Both the position numbers and the translations under genes were made by a program. Below are positions 55,880 to 64,000 of a DNA stretch of 64,000 bases, piece after piece. Every line of letters begins with the position of its first letter. Within the stretch, counting starts at the first letter, position 1. Source of the DNA: Chitinophaga pinensis DSM 2588 (GTDB lineage: Bacteria > Bacteroidota > Bacteroidia > Chitinophagales > Chitinophagaceae); contig NC_013132.1 in assembly GCF_000024005.1 (NCBI RefSeq), positions 124,001 through 188,000 of the forward strand. Reading direction: 5' to 3'. The notes below the pieces were generated by a model. It was not told the origin of the DNA. It was given only the letters and a program-made list of their open reading frames with translations, and did no database searches.

Positions 55880-56137
55880 AGTACAATGCGATTTAAAATA
55901 CCATTAGCACTGTAAAGAAAGAGGATTTATCCCATCTGAAACAGGTAATCCGGGTAAAACAATCAATTTAAGCTGTGAACGCTCATTTGGAAGGGGCGAA
56001 ATAACTATGCCCGTTTCATTGATTTTTGTCAATGGTTTTTTCAGACATATGTCAATGTACCAATCCTTCATAACAGCGGACATTTGTGTTATCAATAGCA
56101 CAAACAATAACAACACAAAAAATAAAAACAAAGAATC

Positions 56138-57118
56138 ATGAAAGGCTTAAAGCATAGCATTATAATACTGGTAGCAGCATTGACATTAGGCTCAATAGAA
56201 AAAGCATCTGCACAAACAAAAGCTGGTATTCTGGGAATAGATCACATCGGTGTCAACGTTCCGGATATGTCACAGGCAGTCGCATTCTTTACCGATGTAC
56301 TGGGCTTCACACCTGTTACGCAGATAGGACCCATACCACTGAACGATGCCTGGAAAACAGCTAATCACATGCAGTCAGGTACAGGCGCCGTATCCATCAA
56401 AATGGTACATGCAGGTAGCGGCGCCAATATTGAACTATTCTACTATGAAAATAATAAAGGTGCACAACAACAACCAGGTGGTGATGATGCCGGCGCTACT
56501 CACATCGCATTTTACACCACAGATATTAATGCTGCGGTGGCCTACCTGAAATCAAAAAATGTCAAAATGCTGGGAGAACCATTCCACACAACAATGGGCG
56601 ACACTGCTGGTGAAACATGGGTGTACTTTGAAACACCATGGGGCGCTAAAATGGAATTGGTATCCTATCCGGAAGGTAAAGAATATGAAAAGAATCATCC
56701 AAAAGAATTACTGTGGTCACCTAAAACAGCTGTTAATAACTTAAATACAATTACTATGGATACAAAAGATCTTCTCGCAATCGTTGAACAACACCTGCTG
56801 ATATGGAATGAAAAAGATGCCGCTAAACGCAGTGCAATTGCTCAAAAGGTATATGCAGCAGACATTGAAATGGTAGACAGACACTTCACTGCTACTGGTT
56901 ATGACAGTATCAATGAGTTTGTTAATAAACTACAGAAAGATAATCCATCTGCCCGCTTTACACATGTAAAAGCAATCAACGCACATCATAATATTGCACG
57001 CCTGTTCTGGCAATTCGGACCTAAAGAAAAACCAGACGCGGTAACAGGAATGGACCTGTTTGTAATTGAAAACGGTAAAGTACAGAAGCTGTATGTATTT
57101 GTTGATGAAGCTAAATAA
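56138..57118 (+). CDS. exported VOC (glyoxalase-like) and SnoaL/NTF2-like fusion
   Basis: The 326-aa protein has a signal peptide (about 1-26, ending ASAQ). A VOC domain (about 30-185) has GIDHIGVNVPDMSQAVAFFT and THIAFYTTDINAAVAYLKSK, with metal-ligand candidates His, His and Glu. An NTF2-like domain (about 205-326) follows with IVEQHLLIWNEKDAAKRS and ARFTHVKAINAHHNIARLFW. Joining these two folds in one exported protein is unusual. They may handle a small hydrophobic or dioxygenase substrate, but no catalytic chemistry can be assigned. It ends just before a terminator that reaches the convergent SDR. Confidence 0.85.
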   Translation: MKGLKHSIIILVAALTLGSIEKASAQTKAGILGIDHIGVNVPDMSQAVAFFTDVLGFTPVTQIGPIPLNDAWKTANHMQSGTGAVSIKMVHAGSGANIELFYYENNKGAQQQPGGDDAGATHIAFYTTDINAAVAYLKSKNVKMLGEPFHTTMGDTAGETWVYFETPWGAKMELVSYPEGKEYEKNHPKELLWSPKTAVNNLNTITMDTKDLLAIVEQHLLIWNEKDAAKRSAIAQKVYAADIEMVDRHFTATGYDSINEFVNKLQKDNPSARFTHVKAINAHHNIARLFWQFGPKEKPDAVTGMDLFVIENGKVQKLYVFVDEAK

Positions 57119-57129
57119 AACACGCTTAG

Positions 57130-57160
57130 ATGGCCATTCTTCAATGAATGGCCATTTTTA
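57130..57160 (+). terminator. terminator after the VOC-SnoaL gene
   Basis: Arms ATGGCCATTC (57130-57139) and GAATGGCCAT (57146-57155) are followed by TTTTT. It lies 12 bp after the stop and 2 bp from the end of the convergent SDR gene. Confidence 0.8.
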
Positions 57161-58138
57161 TGCATTACGTTTTCCACTTAGCATATATAGTCCCAATCCT
57201 ATGGCGGCTCCTGCAAGTCCCAGTCCCAACATTCTTCTTCCGTGGGGAGTTAACCTTGGACGGGAATTACCATTCGTACTCATTGAAAAATCTACTGACT
57301 GAAAAAGATTTCCATCAGTTTTCTCAGCGGGGTCCGCTACTTTAAAATAACCTTTCATCAGCAATCCTGTCATCTTCGACATCCATTCCGGAGCTAATGA
57401 ATGCCCGATCTTAAATAATAACGAAGCCCCACCCGGATAACGGGTTGATTTAGGATATAGAATAGACGATTTTACGCTATGTGCCACAATGCGTGGATCA
57501 TAAACAGGAGGGGAAGGTTTTAGCACCTTTCCCGTGTAATTGCCGGCATGTTGTATTCCGGGCGTATCAAGAAACGCGGGGAACAAATCTACAATATGGA
57601 TACCGGACCAACCAGTCAACTCTCCCTTCAGTGATTCAAAGAACCCCCTCAGTGCAAATTTGCTGGCAGTATAGGCCCCACCATATGGTACAGACACATA
57701 AGCGCCTATAGAAATATTATTGATTAGTATTCCTTCTCCCTGACGTTTGAAATACGGTAAGACTGCATGTGCACCACTCATATAACCCAGCAGATTTGTG
57801 TTGATCACTTTCTGATGAGCCTCCCAGGGCATCTCTTCAAAAGTGCCGGCGGCAAGCACACCGGCATTATTGACCCACACGTCAATTCGACCCTTCCATT
57901 CAAATGCCTTCACAGCCAGACGATGCATCGCCGTATTATCAGTCACATCTGTTGGCGCCACCAATACCTCACATCCTATCTTCCGGCATTCTTCCGCCAG
58001 TTCTTCCAATACCTGTTCATTCCTTGATGCCAGTACAAGAAATGCTTTTTCTTCTGCCAGCTCAAAAGCTGTTGCGCGACCAGCACCACTGGAAGCACCG
58101 GTAATTACCACGACTTTATTTGCAATCTGATTTCTCAT
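57158..58138 (-). CDS. SDR oxidoreductase with a C-terminal hydrophobic segment
   Basis: From ATG 58138 (326 aa; a GTG at 58150 is possible) the SDR core shows TGASSGAGRATAFELAEE, NNAGVLAAG, the Ser in NNISIGAYV and YTASKFALRGF (YxxxK). The family of longer SDRs with this core often carries a C-terminal extension; here residues about 305-326 include a hydrophobic stretch (GLGLAGAAIGLGLYML) that may be a membrane anchor. It is convergent with the VOC-SnoaL gene. Substrate unknown. Confidence 0.88.
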   Translation of the reverse strand: MRNQIANKVVVITGASSGAGRATAFELAEEKAFLVLASRNEQVLEELAEECRKIGCEVLVAPTDVTDNTAMHRLAVKAFEWKGRIDVWVNNAGVLAAGTFEEMPWEAHQKVINTNLLGYMSGAHAVLPYFKRQGEGILINNISIGAYVSVPYGGAYTASKFALRGFFESLKGELTGWSGIHIVDLFPAFLDTPGIQHAGNYTGKVLKPSPPVYDPRIVAHSVKSSILYPKSTRYPGGASLLFKIGHSLAPEWMSKMTGLLMKGYFKVADPAEKTDGNLFQSVDFSMSTNGNSRPRLTPHGRRMLGLGLAGAAIGLGLYMLSGKRNA

Positions 58139-58281
58139 AGTTATCAGCACTCAAATGCTGCGCCAACATAGAGAAAGCATACTGATCATTAAAACACTGT
58201 TTTAATGATCGCAATACAGTGATTGAAATAAACTTTTCGCTATTTTCTCTTTGGGTAAAATAAATTATCAAAAGATGGTGA

Positions 58282-59037
58282 TCAATGCAGCAATGGAATG
58301 ATGTGCTCCCATCCCAATTGTCTTGCAAAATCAAGGGCTGTTTTGCCACTGTTTGTTTTGCTACCTGTATTTACGCCCTGCTGCAATAGTAGCACTACAG
58401 AGGTCTTGTTACCTGCAATTGTTTCCCTATGCAATAAGGTATAACCCTGTTCATCTGCGTTGATCATTTGCTGCGGATAATCCTGCAGGAATTTCACAAA
58501 ACCATCTTTCATATTGATGCTCATAGGATGTTCTACCAGGTGTTCCGGGTGCGTATCCTGATCACGAACGACTTCAATATTGTTATAATCGCCGAAATCC
58601 ATCCCCCAGGCTTCATCGTGTGACGCTCTTTCTTCCGGAGACATCGTTGAACGTAACTGATGAATACTGAAGCCTCCATAGGTCTTTCCCATACTCAACA
58701 TTAGCCAGTCGCTTACCTGCTCAAGCGGAACCGTAACAGCATCGCCATTCTTTACATTCGTCAGTGACTCAGGATCATTGATCAGTGTACCGCTGACAGT
58801 ATCACCGTCAAAATACACGTCATTGATCCACATATGCTCTATGGTTGGTTCTTCTTCACCGGGAAATTGCTGGGCAAATGCGACTTTTACACAGGCAAGA
58901 TCTACACCGGGAACAATACGCCTTGCTTCCCAGCTGAGCTCGCGCCAAAAATATTTAAATGTCTTTCTTGCATGCTCAAAAGCCTGAATCATTTCAGGAG
59001 AATCGCCTTTCGCGTAAAAAATAGAATTGTCTGCCAT
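58282..59037 (-). CDS. DUF2314 protein with ankyrin repeats
   Basis: From ATG 59037 (251 aa) the first part (about 1-140) has DUF2314 motifs: AFEHARKTFKYFWRELSWEA, VKVAFAQQFPGEEEPTIEHM, and YGGFSIHQLRSTMSPEER. The C-terminus (about 190-250) has two ankyrin-like repeats (DEQGYTLLHRETIAGNKTSV and SGKTALDFARQLGWEHIIPL). DUF2314 occurs in bacterial immunity-like proteins and alone; ankyrins bind proteins. The in-frame extension to 59115 lies upstream of the conserved start and is unlikely. Function is unknown. Confidence 0.88.
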   Translation of the reverse strand: MADNSIFYAKGDSPEMIQAFEHARKTFKYFWRELSWEARRIVPGVDLACVKVAFAQQFPGEEEPTIEHMWINDVYFDGDTVSGTLINDPESLTNVKNGDAVTVPLEQVSDWLMLSMGKTYGGFSIHQLRSTMSPEERASHDEAWGMDFGDYNNIEVVRDQDTHPEHLVEHPMSINMKDGFVKFLQDYPQQMINADEQGYTLLHRETIAGNKTSVVLLLQQGVNTGSKTNSGKTALDFARQLGWEHIIPLLH

Positions 59038-59105
59038 GGGCTGCTTTATATGGTTATACGAAGATGTGTTTTTATGAAAAATTTTCCTGACACCTACAAG
59101 CATTT

Positions 59106-59450
59106 TTAATGCCAATTATAGTAGCAGAATTGACACTGCCGGGCCTTTGGGGTTCTGGCAATCTTACCACAGACAGGGCAGAGGTTTAAAGATAATTCCT
59201 CCCGGTGTTCCTGCCAGATACGTTCCACAATCCTGTCTCTCAACGCGTCACGTCCATTAACCATCATTGCCAGTACCTCAGGATCATCGCTTATCTCGCC
59301 CCTTTCTTTCATCTGCTGCAACAAATGAGCGGGGGTATCTGAAAGATTGTAAAAAAGTGCTGTTTTATAAGCCATCACTTCATGATGGGTTTGAAATTCT
59401 TCACAATACCTGAATATATACGTTGCTAAAGCTGGATATAAATCTTTCAT
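59106..59450 (-). CDS. hypothetical protein with C-terminal zinc-ribbon-like motif
   Basis: From ATG 59450 the protein has 114 aa. The N-terminal two thirds are helical and acidic. The end has CPVCGKIARTPKARQCQFC, two CxxC pairs spaced like a zinc ribbon. It lies upstream of the DUF2314 gene on the same strand, 68 bp apart, so the two may form a unit. Function is unknown. Confidence 0.75.
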   Translation of the reverse strand: MKDLYPALATYIFRYCEEFQTHHEVMAYKTALFYNLSDTPAHLLQQMKERGEISDDPEVLAMMVNGRDALRDRIVERIWQEHREELSLNLCPVCGKIARTPKARQCQFCYYNWH

Positions 59451-59674
59451 ATTAATAGTGTTAAACAAAACAATAATTGCCCCCAGGGAATAATCAGATG
59501 GATTTGCTCAGGAGAGCGCATTCTATCTTTTCACAAGATTATATTATCTTCTTGCCACGAAAGGTATAAAAATACTGTTTTGTTCCAGGTTATCAAATCC
59601 GGGAGAAAAGAAAGCGGTTGAATCCGATCTCCTTTCAGGATAAAACTTTTATCTATACTTAAAATCAGGGAATC

Positions 59675-60004
59675 ATGCATAAAACTGCCAAGGTATATTA
59701 TGGCAATTCGCTTGCTGGCGTTATCATAGCATCAGACACCGGCTATAAGTTTATATACGATGCAGACTACCTGGCCCAAACATTTTCTAAACCTATAAGC
59801 CTCACCCTGCCGCTGAGAAAAGAAGCATATCACAGCACGACACTGTTTCCTTTTTTCGACGGACTGATTCCGGAAGGCTGGTTATTGGATATCGCGAAAG
59901 AGCGTTGGAAAGTGAAAGGCAATGACCGCTTTGCATTATTATTACTTACCTGTAAAGATGCTATAGGCGCAGTAAGTATCATTCCGGTAAACGAAATTGA
60001 ATAA
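59675..60004 (+). CDS. HipS-like protein: HipA N-terminal subdomain
   Basis: The 109-aa protein matches the N-terminal subdomain of HipA (KVYYGNSLAGVIIAS, SLTLPLRKEAY, then FFDGLIPEGWLLDIAKERWK and RFALLLLTCKDAIGAVSI). In the HipBST systems this piece is a separate protein, HipS, that acts as the antitoxin of HipT kinase. Its stop lies one base before the HipT start, so the two are translationally coupled. No HTH protein (HipB) lies in the 224 bp upstream or nearby, which is unusual. The family call is firm, the antitoxin role is inferred. Confidence 0.85.
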   Translation: MHKTAKVYYGNSLAGVIIASDTGYKFIYDADYLAQTFSKPISLTLPLRKEAYHSTTLFPFFDGLIPEGWLLDIAKERWKVKGNDRFALLLLTCKDAIGAVSIIPVNEIE

Positions 60005-60005
60005 C

Positions 60006-60923
60006 ATGCCCAATTGCTTATTTTGTTATAAAGATGCAGGAGACCAGGAGTATCATAGTCACTGTGCGATCCTATTTTTTAATATGGATGTTTTACCTGA
60101 ACTAAAAACAGACAAACAACTATTAAAAGAGCTGGCAGAAAAGACTGTTGATATGCATGTAGCAGTCACGGGTGTACAACCTAAGTTAACGGTTACATTA
60201 GCAGACACTAATATTCCTATAACTGTAGGATTATGGAGCGATTATATACTGAAACCGCAGCACGACGTATTAGCCGGCGTACCTGAGACAGAAGATCTCA
60301 CCATGCATCTTGCAGCAATATTTGGCATTGCTGTTTGTAAACATACATTGCTCAGATCATCTGACGGCACTCTTGTTTATGTCGCCAAACGTTTTGATAG
60401 AGTGAAAGGAGAGAAGCTACATATGGAAGACTTTTGTCAGCTATCGGAACTACCAACCGAAAGCAAATACAAAGGATCTTATGAAAGGGCGGGGAAATTA
60501 ATACTGAAATATAGTACAACTTCAGGATCCGATGTACGCAACTATTTCCAGCGACTGGTGTTCTGTTTTCTCACAGGAAATAACGATATGCATCTTAAAA
60601 ACTTCTCCTTGCTGCATCTTGAAAACGATATTATATTGAGTCCTGCTTATGACCTCTTAAATGTAAACCTTGTTTTCCCCAAAGACCAAGAAGAAACAGC
60701 ATTATTGTTAAACGGGAAGAAAAAGAATATCAAACGAAGAGACTTCGAAGCACTGGGAACTATATTAAATATTCCGGAAAAGATCAGATCGGATGTTTAC
60801 AGAACGTTTACATCTCATAATACAGCCGTATACGACTTGATCAATGCTTCTTTTTTGAGTGTAAAAGCGAAAGTAAGTTATTGGGAGATATGGAGCAAAA
60901 AGCAACAGATATTCGAAGAGTAG
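60006..60923 (+). CDS. HipT-like serine/threonine kinase (HipA C-terminal part)
   Basis: From ATG 60006 the protein has 305 aa; a TTG at 59997 would overlap HipS by 8 bp. It begins with a small zinc-finger-like CLFC...HSHC (residues 4-20), common in Bacteroidota HipA proteins. The regulatory loop VAVTGVQPK (52-60) is followed by the HipA kinase core with YVAKRFDR, GNNDMHLKNFS (catalytic Asp and Asn) and LSPAYDLLN (metal Asp). Known HipT toxins have a Ser-x-Ser in the loop; here it is Ala53-Val-Thr55. HipA/HipT kinases phosphorylate aminoacyl-tRNA synthetases. No HipB is adjacent. Confidence 0.9.
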   Translation: MPNCLFCYKDAGDQEYHSHCAILFFNMDVLPELKTDKQLLKELAEKTVDMHVAVTGVQPKLTVTLADTNIPITVGLWSDYILKPQHDVLAGVPETEDLTMHLAAIFGIAVCKHTLLRSSDGTLVYVAKRFDRVKGEKLHMEDFCQLSELPTESKYKGSYERAGKLILKYSTTSGSDVRNYFQRLVFCFLTGNNDMHLKNFSLLHLENDIILSPAYDLLNVNLVFPKDQEETALLLNGKKKNIKRRDFEALGTILNIPEKIRSDVYRTFTSHNTAVYDLINASFLSVKAKVSYWEIWSKKQQIFEE

Positions 60924-61061
60924 CATAGCAATTGTACAAGTATGCAACGGATGCTGACAAGAGAACCGATGTCAGGCCCACAATAGCTTGCTAATGTAGT
61001 GAACTGACTTAGATATTGGCGATCACCATACGATCCCTTCGCTAGCAATTGCTTATACATA

Positions 61062-61391
61062 TCAATTGAGTTGTACTTCAATTTCTTCATTTATCGTATC
61101 CACCCAGACCCAGCTATCAAAACCTTCATCAGGAATACACTCCTCAATGCGCAAACCTCTTGTATATCTACTTAATGCCTTATTGCCCAATTTCAAGGTC
61201 ATACGATAAGCCGTTTGTCCTGATTTATCGATGAATGCTTTCATTACAACGGTGCGTTTTCCACTTACTGATACATTCTCCGGCAATAATATGCCATCAC
61301 ACCAGAAAGCGCTCAGGTTATTGTCTCCTGCATATTTAAATGCATCACAAAGCCGGTATGCCAGCATATCACAAAATTGGCGGTCTATCAT
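61062..61391 (-). CDS. hypothetical protein, 109 aa
   Basis: The protein begins MIDRQFCDMLAYRLCDAFKY, has a beta-rich centre (FWCDGILLPENVSVSGKRTV, FIDKSGQTAYRMTLKLGNKA) and ends WVWVDTINEEIEVQLN. There is no signal peptide and no known motif. It lies between the HipT gene and the decayed region. The codon use and length suggest a real gene; I do not recognise the family. It could be an immunity- or phage-type protein. Confidence 0.6.
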   Translation of the reverse strand: MIDRQFCDMLAYRLCDAFKYAGDNNLSAFWCDGILLPENVSVSGKRTVVMKAFIDKSGQTAYRMTLKLGNKALSRYTRGLRIEECIPDEGFDSWVWVDTINEEIEVQLN

Positions 61392-61574
61392 ATAATTGAT
61401 GATTTAAGGTGTAAGAATGCTATTCAAATTAACTGTAAGTTATCATCCACGAATTTAATCGAATGTACAGTTGAATAACAGGAAAGAGAAAGATCTGGAT
61501 TAAAAGCGGAATGGAAGCGTATCAGTACCGTAAAAAATATCACCCCATTATCAGTCCGTCTACCTGTAACGCCA

Positions 61575-61841
61575 TCAAATATCTAAATATACTACTCCGC
61601 TATCCCTTTCGCACAGCGTGTCTTTTATACTTGCTACACACATCTTTCCCCAATACTGATGTGGCTTAGTTGTGTCGATCCGGGCGAGCATTTTGTTATG
61701 CGACTTACAGTATTTGCAGGGATGGCATCCCACCACAAAACATGCTACAATGAATAAAAATGAAAAACATTTTATTATCCTGCTTTTTTGAGATGTATGA
61801 TCGCCGTAATACAATCGCTTGCACCAGCAATATTTATTCAT
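61575..61841 (-). CDS. hypothetical small protein, possibly a lipoprotein
   Basis: The 88-codon frame from ATG 61841 has a hydrophobic stretch CFSFLFIVACFVVGC followed by HPCKYCKSH; that is a lipobox-like VVGC, so the real start may be nearer to it, although no ATG lies just before. The mature part is Cys-rich (CHPCKYC, then CVASIKDTLC). I recognise no family. It lies in a region of decaying genes and could be a remnant. Confidence 0.4.
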   Translation of the reverse strand: MNKYCWCKRLYYGDHTSQKSRIIKCFSFLFIVACFVVGCHPCKYCKSHNKMLARIDTTKPHQYWGKMCVASIKDTLCERDSGVVYLDI

Positions 61842-62001
61842 GTTAAATAAGTTTAAACAAGCCCCCGGGAAAATTGCTCCATGGGGATCGTTACGATATT
61901 TTCATGCTGCAAATAATGTTCGATACGGGAGGCTTTGCCTGTATCAGCAAGGCTCAGTTTGTATTCGACGACCTGATACGACATATTACATACCTGAATC
62001 C

Positions 62002-62322
62002 TTAGCTGCTCTTGTTCATTATATTCACGGAAATCCTGCTGCAGGCATTTTCAAAAGTCTTTAATACCTGGTAGCAATACAGCACCTGATTCTTGGTGAG
62101 GGCGCTGCCTTTCCAGCCAATAAAACGGATGAACATACGCCAGTTGGTCCGTTCGATGGTATTAATTCCTGTTACATATTCCGGTGTGAGTTTAGCTGCC
62201 GCCAGCAACAACGCAGCAACCTTGCCCGGGGCAATCTGCTGCCGGTAATAATCTTTCAGCTCCTGCCACGGCGTCCATCTGCTCCTGTCCAGGGACAGAT
62301 CCAGCTGACGCAGATATGCCTT
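62002..62322 (-). pseudogene. unrecognised truncated coding fragment
   Basis: An open frame of 106 codons with no start at its 5' end has well-behaved protein composition (LDLSLDRSRWTPWQELKDYY, IAPGKVAALLLAAAKLTPEY, NWRMFIRFIGWKG). The DNA is clearly more GC-rich than the flanks. It stops at a TGA on its upstream side at 62323-62325, close to where the DUF1016 remnant begins. It is probably the tail of a larger gene cut off by rearrangement. I do not recognise the family. Confidence 0.5.
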
Positions 62323-62337
62323 TCAGCGGGCTACCGG

Positions 62338-63470
62338 GGACAACTTTCGAACCAGTTTGAAGCGGATTTATCTCAAATTCTGACTTTCATTAAAGAAAGT
62401 GTTTTGCTTTCAGCAAAGTAGGGGAGAGCAATCACAATACCACATTGCGTAACTGGATAATAGGCTTTTATATAGTTGAGTATGAGCAACATGGAAATGA
62501 TAGGGCGGTCTATGGTCAGAGGCTTTATAAAGAGATTGCGGCAAATCTGAAAAATGGAGGTATTACATCTCTTAGGGAAAGGCATCTTTACTTTTGTGAA
62601 GACTTTTATAAGGCATATTCCGACATTTTGCGGACGGTGTCCGCAAAATTTTATTTATCTGATTCACAAGGTGTTAGGATTTTGCGCTTATTGTCCGCAA
62701 AATCAATAGGAACTCAATCTGAAGCATCAGGAACAGATAATAAGTCGGTCTCAAATCTGTTATTAGAAAGACTTAGTTTTTCTCATTTCATTGAGCTGCT
62801 TAAATTGGATACTGCGTTGAAACGTGAATTTTATGAAGTGGAGACAATTAAGAATAGCTGGAGTGTACGCGATTTGCAACGGGCAATGAACAGTATGCTA
62901 TATGAGAGAACTGGATTAAGTATTAATAAACATGCCGTATTAAATAATGAGGTGAAACAAGCGGAACTGAAAGCTGAGAACATATTTCGCAACGCTTATA
63001 TGCTTGAATTTTAGGGCTGGAAGAAAAGGATATATATACTGAATCAGACCTTGAACATGGTATCATTACTCATCTGCAAACTTTCCTTTTGGAATTGGGC
63101 CGAGGATTTTGTTTTGAAGCCAGACAAAGACGTATAACTTTTGATAATACACACTACCGTATAGATCTGGTATTTTATCATCGTATATTAAAGTGTCATG
63201 TTCTTTTAGATTTAAAGATCGGCGAATTTACACACGCAGATGCCGGCCAAATGAATGTCTATCTGAACTATTACAAAGAAAATGAAATGCATGAAGGGGA
63301 TAATCCACCGGTAGGCATCATACTCTGTGCAAGCAAGAACGAAAACTTGGTAAGGTATGCGACTTTCCGGTTTACCACAGCAAGTATTTGTATCTAAGTA
63401 TCTTATTAATCTGCCCAGTGAAGATGAATTAGCAAAGATTATAGAAGAAGAGCAAAGGAAATTGGGATAG
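62338..63470 (+). pseudogene. DUF1016 (YhcG/PDDEXK-type nuclease) gene with several lesions
   Basis: The pieces read as one DUF1016 protein. The N-terminal part has FEADLSQILTFIKESVLL, then IGFYIVEYEQHG and DRAVYGQRLYKEIAANLK. The nuclease part has ITHLQTFLLELGRGFCFEAR, IDLVFYHRILKCHVLLDLKI and the C-terminal QQVFVSKYLINLPSEDELAK. Visible lesions are a TAG at 62419-62421, an extra AC near 62434-62435 (restores RAI-NTT), a missing T in the TTTT run at 63009-63012 causing TAG, and an extra C at 63367-63368. No start codon is seen. The gene is therefore inactive. DUF1016 proteins are Holliday-junction-type or restriction-associated nucleases; some are in phage-defence islands. Confidence 0.85.
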
Positions 63471-63502
63471 GTCCAATACTGGCAAAATATTACTATAAAA
63501 AA

Positions 63503-63540
63503 AGTGGGTATAATTAAGCGCTTTTGCTCGATTATACCCA
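63503..63540 (-). terminator. terminator after tRNA-Ser
   Basis: Arms GTGGGTATAAT (63503-63513) and ATTATACCCAC (63530-63540) with an A-run at 63496-63502 lie 15 bp after the 3' end of the tRNA on the minus strand. Confidence 0.75.
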
Positions 63541-63554
63541 CTTTTACTTAGTTG

Positions 63555-63643
63555 CGGTGAGAGAGGGATTCGAACCCTCGGTACAGTTTAACCCGTACGA
63601 CGGTTTAGCAAACCGTTCCTTTCGGCCACTCAGGCATCTCACC
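63555..63643 (-). tRNA. tRNA-Ser(GCT)
   Basis: This is an 89-nt tRNA with a long variable arm typical of Ser. The acceptor stem GGTGAGA pairs with TCTCACC, discriminator G. The T arm carries GGTTCGAATCC. The anticodon loop TTGCTAA gives GCT (63607-63609 on the plus strand). No CCA is encoded. Confidence 0.96.
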
Positions 63644-63790
63644 GAATCATTTTGCCCCGTTAGGGGTTGCAAAAATAGGAATTGTTTTAAATTATCCAAA
63701 AACTTTTTCTAATAAGATTTACTGAATTTATTCGTTTACCTTACATATAACCAATTGCGAGCTCGCTTCACTTTCGCCTAACAACTGTAA

Positions 63791-64000
63791 ATGAAAGCTT
63801 TAACCAATGTAATAACAGACCCTGTATATGTAAAAAAAACAGGCCCTGACTCTTTTTTACAGCGAACTTTCAAGTCGATGATCAGGGATGAACGCGATCT
63901 GCCGTTTGTCTACCTCTCCCTGGAACTGAGCTTGATATTATTACCGTTGGCCGTCATTTTATACCTCCCGCTGCCTGCCTGGGCATGGTGGACGGCCGCC
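63791..64000 (+). CDS. N-terminal part of a membrane protein, cut by the window end
   Basis: The ATG at 63791 opens a frame that runs to the last base (70 codons). It begins MKALTNVITDPVYVKKTGPD, then SMIRDERDLPFVYLSLELSL and a hydrophobic stretch (ILLPLAVILYLPLPAWAWWT). The order of a short polar leader, RDERDLPF and a first helix with Pro fits fatty-acid desaturase-like membrane proteins, but no His boxes are visible yet, so this is only a guess. Confidence 0.5.
   Translation, partial: MKALTNVITDPVYVKKTGPDSFLQRTFKSMIRDERDLPFVYLSLELSLILLPLAVILYLPLPAWAWWTAA

Noticed and set aside
59469..59674. search for a HipB-type HTH gene or a TATCC-N8-GGATA operator upstream of HipS
   Set aside because: No frame encodes an HTH, and the only GGATA (near 59637) has no correctly spaced TATCC partner.
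61819..62064. 81-aa plus-strand frame
   Set aside because: It crosses a region of decayed genes on the other strand and has no support.
63524..63712. 62-aa plus-strand frame over tRNA-Ser
   Set aside because: It is the complement of the tRNA and its terminator.
1..64000. CRISPR arrays, insertion sequences, rRNA genes and integrases
   Set aside because: I looked for regularly spaced repeats, transposase motifs and tyrosine or serine recombinase motifs and found none in the window.

Overview
The window looks like chromosomal DNA of a Chitinophaga-like member of the Bacteroidota (Chitinophagaceae). The evidence is a SusC/SusD pair with a divergent ECF sigma/FecR module, exported GH2 enzymes, TPR-containing HisKA_2 histidine kinases, DUF6934, DUF6340, DUF4261 and DUF1275 proteins, TAnnTTTG-type promoter elements and few Shine-Dalgarno sequences. 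Placement below family level is inference.

Layout. 1-4200 is an accessory region against two identical tandem tRNA-Pro(TGG) genes. It holds the end of a helical protein, a DUF6934 gene with an in-frame stop, and a single-gene island coding for a fused SMC/OLD-like ATPase plus DUF4435/TOPRIM-like protein, which resembles a fused PARIS defence protein. The island is bracketed by ~52-bp direct repeats made of the tRNA-Pro 3' end and its terminator. 4386-14885 holds ordinary genes: an exported GH2 enzyme, a DUF1275 membrane protein, a GAF/PAS histidine kinase, a Bcr/CflA exporter, an ATP-grasp protein and small conserved proteins. 15394-24133 is a signalling array of one sigma-54 activator/response regulator and three paralogous TPR-HisKA_2 kinases, with the tail of a fourth. 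24257-26952 is a TonB receptor with a translationally coupled thioredoxin-like protein; two DtxR-type palindromes overlap its promoter. 27271-34322 holds exported redox-type proteins and an operon (SDR-SDR-DoxX-SnoaL) beside an AraC regulator. 34819-35103 is a small exported protein.

35381-45681 is an AT-rich four-gene polysaccharide-utilisation-type operon (SusC, SusD, a GH2 with a TPR tail, an S9 peptidase). It is divergent from an ECF sigma/FecR pair (46464-48206) that probably controls it through the STN domain of SusC. Base composition changes inside susC, which suggests a cassette swap behind a conserved regulatory N-terminus. 48470-59450 holds ordinary metabolic and membrane genes. 59675-60923 is a split HipS/HipT-type toxin pair with no HipB beside it. 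61062-63470 is a decaying region with a multiply broken DUF1016 (YhcG-type) nuclease gene. A tRNA-Ser(GCT) and the start of a membrane protein close the window.

The strongest candidates for an unusual system are the repeat-flanked ATPase-DUF4435 island, the HipB-less HipST pair with an altered regulatory loop, and the DtxR-box-controlled TonB receptor whose only mature cysteines form a CxxC in the plug, coupled to a thioredoxin-like protein. All coordinates and motifs were read by eye; no database search was run.
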